Below, one piece after another: positions 1 through 7,660 of a stretch of DNA of 64,000 nt; the stretch's first letter is position 1, and each line of letters opens with the position of its first letter. A program made the position numbers and the translations under genes. The notes under the pieces are model-generated. The model was not told where the DNA came from. It ran no database searches and saw only the letters and a program-made list of their open reading frames with translations. The DNA comes from Sporosarcina sp. BI001-red (GTDB lineage: Bacteria; Bacillota; Bacilli; Bacillales_A; Planococcaceae), in NCBI RefSeq assembly GCF_003384035.1, contig NZ_QQAK01000010.1, positions 1 through 64,000 on the forward strand, in the 5' to 3' direction.

Positions 1-124
1 CATGCCCACCCCTCCATGTAAAGTTGCGAGCAGTCGAATCGATGACCGCCAGGTAGAGTTTATAACCATCTGAACTAATGCGCTGAAAACAAATCTAGGA
101 ATTTACACAATACTTAGGACTTGA

Positions 125-260
125 CTTATAATCCTTGGGAAGTGCTCATAAAGCTGTGAAAGTGATCATAAATCTTGAGAAGTGCTCATAAAGCTGTGAA
201 AGTGATCATAAACCATGGGAAGTGCTCATAAAGCTGTAAAAGTGATCATAAACCACTACT
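125..260 (+). repeat. 40-bp tandem array, three copies
   Basis: Three nearly identical 40-bp units. Each contains GTGCTCATAAAGCTG followed by AAGTGATCATAAA. The GCTCAT and GATCAT cores alternate every 20 bp, at 144, 164, 184, 204, 224 and 244. The layout matches the GCTCAAGC/GATCAAGC arrays near 27-30 kb and 41.6 kb, so it is probably a diverged member of that family. No coding function is visible. Confidence 0.9.
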
Positions 261-303
261 GAGACAGCAGTAGCTACCGCAGGAGCCCAAATCCAAATGA
301 GAT

Positions 304-440
304 ACCTCTCCCAAAACAAGCGAAGCGCACCCAATTAATCCCTAAACTCAGTAGAATGGTTTCTCGTTATCGAGAAACTCCGTGAAGTGACGGAGAAAAG
401 CTAAGAACTGATTGGTAAAGTGCACGCTATGATCGAGAAC
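304..440 (+). repeat. Palindromic intergenic element, copy 1
   Basis: This element of about 137 bp is repeated almost exactly at 460-603. It contains CCAATTAATCCCT near the left end, an internal perfect hairpin TTTCTCG-ttat-CGAGAAA, and TGATTGGT...GTGCACGCT near the right end. The left and right ends are imperfectly inverted. The CCAATTAATCCCT core recurs in the elements near 27.6, 29.2 and 29.5 kb. It looks like a small non-autonomous mobile or REP-like element. Confidence 0.8.
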
Positions 441-459
441 ACGCACCAGGGATGTGTTC

Positions 460-603
460 ACCTCTCCCAAAACAAGCGAAGCGCACCCAATTAATCCCTA
501 AACTCAATTGAATGGTGTCTCGTTATCGAGAAACTCCGTGAAGTGACGGGGAAAAGCTAAGAGCTAAGAGCTGATTGGTAAAGTGCACGCTATAATCGAG
601 AAC
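460..603 (+). repeat. Palindromic intergenic element, copy 2
   Basis: Direct copy of the element at 304-440, in the same orientation. It carries a short internal duplication of GCTAAGA near 555-570 that makes it about 7 bp longer. The two copies are separated by 19 bp. Bases 604-739, between it and spoIIID, show no further gene. Confidence 0.8.
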
Positions 604-739
604 CCGAACCAAGTATCATCAAACCCGAAACTGATAGAGAACGCACTTCACTCACATTGCTTGAGTATGAAATGGAATAGCCCGCCGCCCTTTCGCATAC
701 AGTGAGAGAACAAATGGATTGACGGGAAAGGAAGAGGGT

Positions 740-1027
740 GTGCACGAACAAATTCGGAGACGCTGCGTACGTCTCGGCAACCTGCTCATCGAAACCGGCC
801 TCACTGTGAGAGCGCTCGCAAAAGCGACGGGCTACTCGAAAAGTACAGTACACAAAGATCTGACAGAGCGTCTGCCTAATATAGATGCCCAATTGTCAGA
901 GGAAGTTGCGAAAATCTTGGCCTATCACAAATCGATTCGCCATTTACGAGGCGGGGAAGCGACACGTCAAAAATGGAAAATCGAACAACGAAAACTCAAT
1001 GAGACAGCAGCAACAGAGACGGACTAG
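740..1027 (+). CDS. spoIIID: Sporulation transcriptional regulator SpoIIID
   Basis: DNA-binding regulator of the mother cell during sporulation, acting on the sigma-E and sigma-K regulons. About 95 residues from the chosen GTG start, which gives the family's usual N-terminus (VHEQIRRR). An upstream in-frame TTG at 719 is less likely, because AAAGGAAGAGG sits about 8 bases before the GTG. The helix-turn-helix reads LAKATGYSKSTVHKDLTERL and is followed by the hallmark YHKSIRHLRGGEATR. The basic tail after it is typical. The gene lies directly before mbl, as in Bacillus subtilis, and implies a spore former. Confidence 0.96.
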   Translation: MHEQIRRRCVRLGNLLIETGLTVRALAKATGYSKSTVHKDLTERLPNIDAQLSEEVAKILAYHKSIRHLRGGEATRQKWKIEQRKLNETAATETD

Positions 1028-1049
1028 CGACTAACGCAGTCCGTTTTTT
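1019..1049 (+). terminator. Rho-independent terminator of spoIIID
   Basis: Stem ACGGACT/AGTCCGT followed by six T residues. The left arm overlaps the spoIIID stop codon. mbl is therefore probably transcribed from its own promoter in 1050-1215. Confidence 0.8.
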
Positions 1050-1215
1050 CTATGGAAATAGTAAAAACCGAACTACCTGCATTGAAACCGTGGCAAAGCA
1101 CGGAAAATAGCGATTTTTTATGTTCTTTTTCGGAACACTGTGATAAAATGTTAAGTTAGGAGAACGTGTAATTGTACGAGATAACGCCTGAACGAATGGA
1201 AGGGGCAGGGATGAG

Positions 1216-2211
1216 ATGTTTGCGAAAGATATCGGCATTGACCTGGGAACAGCTAATGTTTTAATACATGTAAAAGGAAAAGGGGTTCTACTTAACGAAC
1301 CATCAGTAGTTGCGGTCGACACGAAAACGCGCGAGATCATGGCGGTTGGAGAAAAAGCGAGACTGATGATTGGACGGACCCCTAGCAATATCCAGGTGAT
1401 GCGACCATTGAAACACGGTGTCATTGCTGACTTTGACAGCACAGAAGCCATGCTGAAAGGTTTCATTGATCGTCTGAATGTCAAAGGTTGGTTTTCTAAA
1501 CCGCGTATCTTGATCTGCTGTCCCACTGATGTCACAAGTGTGGAACAAAAAGCTATTAAGGAAGCTGTTCAAAAATCGGGCGGCCGACAAGTATTCCTTG
1601 AAGCTGAACCGAAAGTGGCGGCAATCGGAGCAGGAATGGACATATATCAACCTAGCGGAAATATGGTCATTGATATCGGAGGCGGTACAACAGACGTAGC
1701 CGTTCTTTCCATGGGAGATATTGTTACATCCGAATCCATTAAGATTGCAGGTAATACGTTCGATCAGGATATTATCCAACATATAAAAAAGAGACATAAG
1801 CTATTAATTGGCGAACGCACAGCGGAAGACATCAAAATGACCGTCACTTCCGTTTTTCCGGATAGCCATTTTGAAGAAATGGACATTCGTGGACGGGATA
1901 TGGTATCTGGACTCCCGCGGACGGTTACAGTCAATTCAACTGAAATTACAAAAGCGATTGAAGAATCCATTGCTTGGGTTCTTCATTCAGCCAAAAATGT
2001 CTTAGAAAAAACGCCGCCAGAACTGTCAGCAGACATTATCGACCGAGGCATCATCTTAACGGGTGGCGGTGCGCTTTTACGTGGACTGGACCAACTACTC
2101 GCAGAGGAACTAAAAGTACCTGTTTTCATAGCTGATGACCCTCTTGGGTGTGTCGCTAAAGGGACAGGCATTATGCTAGAAAGCTTAGATAAGAAACGAA
2201 CTCGTTCTTAA
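1216..2211 (+). CDS. mbl: MreB-like rod-shape protein Mbl
   Basis: Bacterial actin homologue that forms membrane-associated filaments and guides lateral wall synthesis. At 331 residues it has the normal family length. The actin-fold nucleotide-binding motifs are present: GIDLGTANVLIHV at about 7-19, DIGGGTTDVAVLS near 158, and LTGGGALLRGLDQLL near 283. The strings KPRILICCPTDVTSVEQKAI and RGRDMVSGLPRTVTVNS match Mbl rather than MreB or MreBH. The position between spoIIID and flhO also matches Mbl. The start follows an AGGGATGAG Shine-Dalgarno site. Confidence 0.95.
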   Translation: MFAKDIGIDLGTANVLIHVKGKGVLLNEPSVVAVDTKTREIMAVGEKARLMIGRTPSNIQVMRPLKHGVIADFDSTEAMLKGFIDRLNVKGWFSKPRILICCPTDVTSVEQKAIKEAVQKSGGRQVFLEAEPKVAAIGAGMDIYQPSGNMVIDIGGGTTDVAVLSMGDIVTSESIKIAGNTFDQDIIQHIKKRHKLLIGERTAEDIKMTVTSVFPDSHFEEMDIRGRDMVSGLPRTVTVNSTEITKAIEESIAWVLHSAKNVLEKTPPELSADIIDRGIILTGGGALLRGLDQLLAEELKVPVFIADDPLGCVAKGTGIMLESLDKKRTRS

Positions 2212-2260
2212 CGAATTGCCACTGGATCATATGCAACACACCTAAAGAGGAGGCGGGCTT

Positions 2261-3097
2261 ATGTTCCGTGGATTTTATACAGCTGGATCAGGAATGATCG
2301 CGCAACAGCGCAGAACAGAACTACTTTCAAACAATATGGCCAATGCGAATACTCCAGGATTCAAGACAGATCAGTCATCGATTCGATCATTTCCTGAGAT
2401 GTTCTTGTCTAACTTAGAAGCCAACAAAGTACCGGTTCAGAATAGCTTTCAGATGAAAGGCTTAACCCCGATCGGTGCCCTTTCAACAGGAACGTACATG
2501 CAAGAAACGATGCCGCTGTTTACCCAAGGACAACTGAGGGAAACTGAACTAACAACAGACGTTGCACTTGTCGATGGGGCACTCCCTGTGAATCCTGAAA
2601 CGGGCAAACCGGGTGCTGTTTTCTACACACTTGAAGGAACAGACGGTGAACGTGCTTATACGAAAAGTGGAAACTTCGCTTTGAACCCGGAAGGCTACTT
2701 GACGACTTCTGCAGGAAACTATGTGCTGGATCAAAACGGCCAGCGTATTCAATTGCCGAACGATGATTTCCAAGTGACAGAAGATGGCATCATTAAATAC
2801 GGTGAAATGGAAGCCGCCACAATCGGCATCAGCTATGCAGCGAATCCAGAAACGCTTGTAAAACGTGATAATGGACTGTTTTATGCACTGCAAGACTTGC
2901 CAAACGCAACCGGTGCACAAGGCGTCAGTTATTCATTCAAACAAGGGTTTATCGAGCAATCGAACGTGGATGCATCGCGAACGATGACAGATATGATGAC
3001 CGCTTACCGAGCATTCGAAGCCAATCAGAAAGTGTTGCAAGCCTATGACCGTAGTATGGAAAAAGCGGTTTCGGAAATTGGTCGTGTCAATGGATAA
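2261..3097 (+). CDS. flhO: Flagellar basal-body rod/hook protein (FlhO, FlgF/FlgG family)
   Basis: Structural component of the flagellar rod, 278 residues. The N-terminal rod motif (GSGMIAQQRRTELLSNNMAN, then NTPGFK) is present. The C-terminal motif (IEQSNVDASRTMTDMMTAYR, then AFEANQKVLQAYD) is the flg_bbr_C helix that packs in the axial structure. A strong AAAGAGGAGG ribosome site precedes the ATG. It is followed after 36 bp by a second member of the family, giving the flhO-flhP pair known downstream of mbl in Bacillus. Confidence 0.92.
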   Translation: MFRGFYTAGSGMIAQQRRTELLSNNMANANTPGFKTDQSSIRSFPEMFLSNLEANKVPVQNSFQMKGLTPIGALSTGTYMQETMPLFTQGQLRETELTTDVALVDGALPVNPETGKPGAVFYTLEGTDGERAYTKSGNFALNPEGYLTTSAGNYVLDQNGQRIQLPNDDFQVTEDGIIKYGEMEAATIGISYAANPETLVKRDNGLFYALQDLPNATGAQGVSYSFKQGFIEQSNVDASRTMTDMMTAYRAFEANQKVLQAYDRSMEKAVSEIGRVNG

Positions 3098-3133
3098 TCG
3101 CAAGCTTCCGATGAGCGAAAGGAGTCAAAACTA

Positions 3134-3961
3134 ATGATCCGTACGATGACAACAGCCGTCAATACGATGAACCAGTTGCAAAATAATCTGGATATCATCA
3201 GTAATAATTTATCCAATATAGGTACAAATGGTTATCAATCGAACCAAGCCAGTTTTCAGGAAATGTTGTATCAGCAATTTAACAATGATAAAGCAGATAC
3301 AGCGCCTCGGCAGTCACCCGAAGGCATCCGATACGGTGTTGGCGCAATGCTTGGTCAAACGCAAATGAACTGGAAAGTTGGAACACTTCAGCAGACAGGA
3401 CGCAATCTAGACTTCGCACTCACAGAACCGAAAAACTATTTCAACGTGATTATCCAAGGTGCAGATGGTCCAGAAACGGTGTATACACGCCAAGGGAACT
3501 TCTACCTTACTCCAGGTCAGGGAAACCAAGTAGCACTCGTTGATGGCGAAGGCAATGCCGTTGCAGACCGTGCTGGAAATGCCATCACGTTCAATGGTCC
3601 TGTGGATTCGTTTGAACTGAAGCCAGATGGCACATTGGTTGCCTCGTCAGCAAATGGTGCAGAGCAAACAGCTGAACTGGCGGTTACATTAATTGAGCGT
3701 CCCAACTTAATGACGCGACTGTCCTCGACGCAACTCACGCTTCCTGCTAATTTGGAAGAATTGAATGTCACTGAAGCGGATATTTTAACACAAATTACTG
3801 GCCCGGATGTCGGCATACAGCAAGGTGCTCTTGAAGGGTCCAATGTTGACTATCAAAAAGAAATGACAGACCTCATCAACGTACAGCGAGCGTATCAATT
3901 CAACTCACGCACGGTTTCTATCGCTGATCAGATGCTCGGCCTGGTCAATAATATCCGGTGA
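3134..3961 (+). CDS. flhP: Flagellar basal-body rod/hook protein (FlhP, FlgG family)
   Basis: Second axial rod protein, 275 residues. The N-terminal DIISNNLSNIGTNGYQSNQA and C-terminal EGSNVDYQKEMTDLINVQRA motifs frame the usual FlgG-like body. It lies 36 bp after flhO with its own AAAGGAG site, so the two are probably co-transcribed. The first 20 residues are less conserved than in FlgG itself, which fits FlhP. Confidence 0.92.
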   Translation: MIRTMTTAVNTMNQLQNNLDIISNNLSNIGTNGYQSNQASFQEMLYQQFNNDKADTAPRQSPEGIRYGVGAMLGQTQMNWKVGTLQQTGRNLDFALTEPKNYFNVIIQGADGPETVYTRQGNFYLTPGQGNQVALVDGEGNAVADRAGNAITFNGPVDSFELKPDGTLVASSANGAEQTAELAVTLIERPNLMTRLSSTQLTLPANLEELNVTEADILTQITGPDVGIQQGALEGSNVDYQKEMTDLINVQRAYQFNSRTVSIADQMLGLVNNIR

Positions 3962-3981
3962 GCTAAGTGGGGAGTATTGAT

Positions 3982-4428
3982 ATGACAGATGAAAAACGAA
4001 ATACAAGCATCCCGTCCCATTCGCCTTCAGAGTCGGATCAGCCAGCTGTGAAAACGCGATCGGAAGCAAGAGCGGCACACGCTGCAACGGCTCAATCTGC
4101 ATCGGACAGCGAACACATTACACGCAGTAAGCGAAAAGTTGAAACAAAACCCGTGAAAAATGAGGAAGTTGTACAAAAAACACGAGGGAAGCGTATTGAG
4201 AAAACAGAATCGGAAGAAACAACAGAGGCGAAACCGGTTCGCTGGGTACAAGTCCGTATTCTTCCGATTTATGTACGCGTCATCCTAGTGATTGTGTTGC
4301 TCATCGTTGCGTCAGTAGTCGGTGCACTTATTGGATACAGTATCCTCGGTGATGGGACCGCAAGCGGGATCTTCCAAAAAGATACATGGGCTCATATTTT
4401 TGATATCATGAGTGGAAAAGAGAAGTGA
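3982..4428 (+). CDS. EpuA-like small membrane protein
   Basis: 148 residues. About 90 charged, probably disordered N-terminal residues rich in Ser, Glu, Lys and Thr precede one hydrophobic helix ([20 protein letters not shown]). A short conserved tail [20 protein letters not shown] follows. The [19 protein letters not shown] arrangement is that of the EpuA family, often mislabelled as an RNA polymerase beta subunit. The ATG at 3982 follows GTGGGGAG by about 7 bases. It starts 20 bp after flhP and ends before fabZ, so it is probably in the same transcript. Molecular function is unknown. Confidence 0.78.
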   Translation: MTDEKRNTSIPSHSPSESDQPAVKTRSEARAAHAATAQSASDSEHITRSKRKVETKPVKNEEVVQKTRGKRIEKTESEETTEAKPVRWVQVRILPIYVRVILVIVLLIVASVVGALIGYSILGDGTASGIFQKDTWAHIFDIMSGKEK

Positions 4429-4465
4429 ACGAAAGATTTCAGGGCAACCTAAAAGGAGAATCACT

Positions 4466-4897
4466 ATGCTGACAGCTCAACAAATCCAAGCGATCATTCC
4501 GCATCGTTATCCATTCCTATTGGTCGATCGAATTCTTGAACTTGAAGAAGGCGTGCGTGCAGTAGGCACCAAAAACGTAAGCATTAACGAAAACTACTTT
4601 AACGGTCACTTCCCGGGTTATCCAGTAATGCCGGGTGTATTGATTGTTGAAGCTTTGGCGCAAGTCGGAGCTGTTGCGATTTTGCAAAAAGAGGAGAACA
4701 AAGGCCGTCTTGCATTTTTTGCAGGAATTGATAATTGCCGATTCAAGCGACAAGTCGTTCCTGGTGACGTAATCCGGCTTGAAGTGGTAATCACACGTAT
4801 GCGTGGTTCCATTGGAAAAGGTAAAGCGACAGCAACGGTAGAAGGTGAAATCGCATGTGAAGCGGAAATCACATTCGCACTTGGCGCTAAAGAGTGA
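4466..4897 (+). CDS. fabZ: 3-hydroxyacyl-ACP dehydratase FabZ
   Basis: Cytoplasmic hot-dog-fold dehydratase of type II fatty-acid synthesis that converts (3R)-hydroxyacyl-ACP to trans-2-enoyl-ACP. 143 residues from the ATG that follows AAAAGGAG, the normal length. The substrate-loop motif [13 protein letters not shown], the catalytic His in [14 protein letters not shown] and the following Glu in VEALAQVGA are all present. The gene ends the spoIIID-to-fabZ block found in Bacillus. Confidence 0.96.
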   Translation: MLTAQQIQAIIPHRYPFLLVDRILELEEGVRAVGTKNVSINENYFNGHFPGYPVMPGVLIVEALAQVGAVAILQKEENKGRLAFFAGIDNCRFKRQVVPGDVIRLEVVITRMRGSIGKGKATATVEGEIACEAEITFALGAKE

Positions 4898-4947
4898 TTT
4901 TTAGTTAATAGTTGCATCTGATGGAAAAGTCCGCTAAAATTTTACAT

Positions 4948-4963
4948 AGTGTGTTTACACACT
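4948..4963. promoter_or_regulatory. Short perfect inverted repeat upstream of the gene at 5046
   Basis: AGTGTGTTTACACACT has 7-bp arms and a 2-bp centre. It lies about 80 bp before the next start codon. It could be an operator, but no known consensus was recognised. Confidence 0.35.
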
Positions 4964-5045
4964 TTGGCAAGTGCAAAATTGCATAACAAGCCAATCAAGC
5001 ATGCAGTTCACATAGCATGTACATCGTGGGAGGTACTAAACGAGA

Positions 5046-5432
5046 ATGTTCAAAAGTCTTTCACCTAATCTAAAGAGCAGCATCACGAGGTCCATTACAC
5101 AGACCTTTGAACAATACATGACGGAGATCGAATGGGATCCGGAACGCTATGACATGGCACACTTCATGAAGCGTTGGAGCGAGTATATTACAGAAAAAGC
5201 ACTCTGGTATGAAAAAATACCAGATGACGTCAAATACGCCACTCAATTTCATGAGGAAGTTGCAGTTCGTATCAATGAAGTCATTCAAAAAGTGTTAAGT
5301 GAGCCACCTTCTGAAGAACAGATCGCAACAATACAACAAATGCAAGAAGCACTCAATACGCAATATATGTACGAGTGTAAGGCGGAAGCTGCATTCGTCG
5401 AAGCTGAGCTCAAAAAACATTACAAAGCATAA
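5046..5432 (+). CDS. Conserved-looking small cytoplasmic protein, function unknown
   Basis: 128 residues, acidic and helical, with no signal peptide or membrane segment. The GTGGGAGG ribosome site ends about 10 bases before the ATG. The middle is aromatic-rich (MAHFMKRWSEYITEKALWYE) and the C-terminal half looks like paired amphipathic helices. Its length and position between fabZ and the ywpF-like gene recall YwpG of B. subtilis (about 127 residues, same neighbourhood). I cannot confirm the relationship from sequence alone. Confidence 0.7.
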   Translation: MFKSLSPNLKSSITRSITQTFEQYMTEIEWDPERYDMAHFMKRWSEYITEKALWYEKIPDDVKYATQFHEEVAVRINEVIQKVLSEPPSEEQIATIQQMQEALNTQYMYECKAEAAFVEAELKKHYKA

Positions 5433-5504
5433 AAGAAATCATGGATAGTTCCCTCTTTTCAAGCCAAGCTATGTAGGATAGCTACTTGAAGGGAGGGAAT
5501 TTTC

Positions 5505-5912
5505 ATGTTGAAGAAAGTATTGCCAGCAGCACTTGTTGCAGGATTCGTATTGGCAGGGTGCGGTAACGCGAACAAAGATGTCCCAGACAAGAACGAAACA
5601 CCTATGGAAGATGTGGAAAACCACATGGATAACGATCGTGCACGGGACTGGTCTCCGGATACGGAGGGCAATGCGCCTAACGGTACGACGGGTCCAAATC
5701 TTGATGGAGTGGATGATGATCGTAACGGTGGAATGAATGATGGCGTCCTGAACAATGATGGCGTCGAAGACAACACACTTGAAGGCGCGGGTTCTGGAGA
5801 AGGCGGTACGATGGGAGAAAACAGTACACCAGGCGGCGGTAATAGTGCAGAAACTGGTAACAATGGCGGATCTCCAAAGAAAGATGACAAAGGCATGTCA
5901 GACGGAAAATAA
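5505..5912 (+). CDS. Small acidic low-complexity lipoprotein
   Basis: 135 residues. A short signal peptide ends in a lipobox (LAGC, Cys at about residue 20), so the mature protein should be lipid-anchored on the outer face of the membrane. The rest is rich in Gly, Asn, Asp and Glu with almost no hydrophobic residues and is probably disordered. A strong GAAGGGAGGG site precedes the ATG. No enzymatic domain is visible. It may act as a flexible surface or wall-zone linker, but that is speculation. Confidence 0.82.
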   Translation: MLKKVLPAALVAGFVLAGCGNANKDVPDKNETPMEDVENHMDNDRARDWSPDTEGNAPNGTTGPNLDGVDDDRNGGMNDGVLNNDGVEDNTLEGAGSGEGGTMGENSTPGGGNSAETGNNGGSPKKDDKGMSDGK

Positions 5913-5920
5913 TGCCTAAT

Positions 5921-5960
5921 AAAAAACCACGGGGTGTACATTCGCCCCGTGGTTTTTCTT
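5921..5960. terminator. Bidirectional terminator between convergent genes
   Basis: Perfect stem AACCACGGGG/CCCCGTGGTT with an A-run on the left and a T-run on the right. It can end both the lipoprotein transcript (+) and the ywpF-like transcript (-). Confidence 0.9.
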
Positions 5961-5965
5961 TGTTT

Positions 5966-6391
5966 TCACTTCTTTTTTAACCGAGGACGAGAGCGCATAT
6001 CGCTTTCAAAACGCTCGAGTAAGGCTTGCCCTTCCAAACCCCGGTCCAACAACTCGCTTAGCAGCTGCTCTGCATATTCTGAACGCTGACGTTTTAATCG
6101 TCCTTTCAACAAAACGGAAACACGGTCTCCGATCTCGTGTATGGCATCGACTGCAAGCACAAAGGCGGCAGGTTCGTTCTCGGGATAAGAAATTACTACT
6201 TTTGCTTCAACGAGCGCTTCTTCAGCCTTTAACTTTTCAAATCGTTCTTTATGCTCTACATCCAAAAACATCTCTAGTATCCACATACGATGGCTATTCT
6301 CTTGGTTAATAATAATACCGTCGTGCATGGGTAAATAATAGGCTACATCGCCAGTGAGCAAACCAAAAGAAATCATTTTAAACGTCTTCAT
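5966..6391 (-). CDS. ywpF: YwpF-like protein
   Basis: 141 residues from the internal ATG preceded by GGGGGA. A longer reading from 6427 lacks a ribosome site. The N-terminus MKTFKMISF, the block DGIIINQENSHRMWILEMFL and the C-terminal LLSELLDRGLEGQALLERFE resemble B. subtilis YwpF as I recall it. Its location beside ssbB agrees. It is a soluble beta-rich protein of unknown function. It converges with the lipoprotein gene. Confidence 0.8.
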   Translation of the reverse strand: MKTFKMISFGLLTGDVAYYLPMHDGIIINQENSHRMWILEMFLDVEHKERFEKLKAEEALVEAKVVISYPENEPAAFVLAVDAIHEIGDRVSVLLKGRLKRQRSEYAEQLLSELLDRGLEGQALLERFESDMRSRPRLKKK

Positions 6392-6652
6392 CCCGTCCAA
6401 ATCCCCCTTTTTCACCCAGTATACCATAGTCGTTTCAATCTCTTTGAAATATGGGCAAAGCCGAGTTATCTACGAAATGACACAATTTAAAAGTAAGGTC
6501 CCTTCTATAGTCATCATAGAATTGGCGGAAAACCCTCTACTCCAAACTTCAGGTTCAGCTAGGAAATCACCTCGAAATTCTGAAAATACTCATTTGTCCA
6601 ATCTAACCCTTATCCGTATGATGAAGGTAATTCAAAGAGAGGAGGGAACTAG
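6392..6652. other. Divergent intergenic region between ywpF-like gene and ssbB
   Basis: About 260 bp that must hold promoters for both divergent genes. Short ORFs here are not convincing. No clear ComK box or other operator was recognised. Confidence 0.5.
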
Positions 6653-7099
6653 GTGAATCATGTGGCACTCGTTGGAAGAATGACCAAAGATCCAGATGTC
6701 CGTATGATTGGAGACGGAAGGATGCAAGCGAGTTTTACCCTTGCTGTCAATCGTAGCTTTAAAAACCAGCAAGGTGACATCGATGCAGATTTTATTTTCA
6801 TTACCATTTGGGGACGAACTGCGGAAAGTACCGTGAAACATTGCGGTAAAGGATCGCTGATTGGTGTAAGTGGACGTATTCAGACACGTTCATATGAGCG
6901 TGAAGACAGAACCCGTGCGTTTGTCACACAAGTTGCAGGAGAAGATGTCCGTTTCTTAATCACGAAAAAACCATCTTCCGAGGAACATACAAATGTCCAA
7001 ACGCAAGTCTCTTCATCCGCATTATCAACTAATTCTGCCGCAGATCATTTTGAATTACCTTCACAAAATCGTGAAAAAGAATCGCTACCTATTTTCTGA
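6653..7099 (+). CDS. ssbB: Single-stranded DNA-binding protein SsbB type
   Basis: 148 residues with an OB fold over about the first 105: NHVALVGRMTKDPDVRMI, then ASFTLAVNRSF, FIFITIWGRTAE and GSLIGVSGRIQTRSYE. The GTG start follows GGAGGG by 6 bases. The C-terminal tip ends NREKESLPIF, a less acidic version of the usual DDDLPF partner-binding tip. The ywpF neighbourhood matches the competence paralogue SsbB (YwpH) rather than the essential SsbA, which normally lies between rpsF and rpsR. Confidence 0.9.
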   Translation: MNHVALVGRMTKDPDVRMIGDGRMQASFTLAVNRSFKNQQGDIDADFIFITIWGRTAESTVKHCGKGSLIGVSGRIQTRSYEREDRTRAFVTQVAGEDVRFLITKKPSSEEHTNVQTQVSSSALSTNSAADHFELPSQNREKESLPIF

Positions 7100-7437
7100 T
7101 GCTTTCAACAGATACATAGGCGTTAGAAAAGGGAACGCTAAGGAGGCATGATAGCACAAAAGAAATAGGTTAAATGTGCGTGCGCTGCCTGTGGAAAGAG
7201 CAGCTCGTACAAGTAAACAGGGATAAGAATTGGGGCATGAGGAGTGGGGATTCCTTCTGACCTTAGGTAGTAAGTAGAGCAACCGTTGTTAAATGTGGTC
7301 AGGCACAACTAACAACGAAGCAGTACTCAAGAGGAGTGGTGGTTTCAGCCACCAACTAACCGCAATTTTGCTGTCGGATCAGAGGAGACCGCTTCTTACT
7401 GATTCGGCTGCGAAATCGCCTAAAAGGGGAGAAGCAT
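7100..7437 (+). other. Gene-poor stretch upstream of a tiny ORF, possibly a structured RNA
   Basis: 338 bp without a convincing protein gene. The one open frame at 7293-7517 lacks a ribosome site and overlaps the better small ORF at 7438. The stretch is G-rich on the + strand with several AGGAGG-like and GAGGAG strings. It may be an untranslated leader or a small RNA. No known RNA family was recognised. Confidence 0.35.
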
Positions 7438-7599
7438 ATGGAATCTCACAAGAAAATAATACTGCGTATGGAATTACAAATTGGGCAACTGATTCGATTG
7501 GTGGCCAATTTGAATGAGCGGCTGGATGCTTTGGAGCAGGAGGAGAGGGATATAGAGATGCACAAAGTCTTACAAGTCAAAAGGATGAGTCGCATTTAG
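7438..7599 (+). CDS. Tiny coiled-coil ORF (53 residues)
   Basis: Begins MESHKKIILRMELQIGQLI and has a leucine-rich heptad pattern (LIRLVANLNERLDALEQEE) suggesting a short coiled coil. AAAAGGGGAG lies about 7 bases before the ATG. It is followed within 15 bp by a terminator that reads well only on the opposite strand. No homologue was recognised. Confidence 0.55.
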   Translation: MESHKKIILRMELQIGQLIRLVANLNERLDALEQEERDIEMHKVLQVKRMSRI

Positions 7600-7611
7600 T
7601 CAACAATATAC

Positions 7612-7650
7612 ATAAAAAAGCCGCAAACCACGATCGTGATTTGCGGATGA
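7612..7650 (-). terminator. Terminator of the SNF2 helicase operon
   Basis: Stem CCGCAAA.CACGATCGTG.TTTGCGG. Read on the minus strand it is followed by GCTTTTTT, just after the helicase stop codon. Confidence 0.85.
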
Positions 7651-7660
7651 AAATTATTGA

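Noticed and set aside
1050-1535. 161-residue minus-strand ORF over mbl start
   Set aside because: Overlaps the conserved mbl gene; no homology or ribosome site.
6354-6656. 100-residue ORF opposite ywpF start
   Set aside because: Overlaps the ywpF-like start and the intergenic promoter region; no ribosome site.
7293-7517. 74-residue ORF after ssbB
   Set aside because: No ribosome site, low-quality composition, and it overlaps the better supported ORF at 7438.
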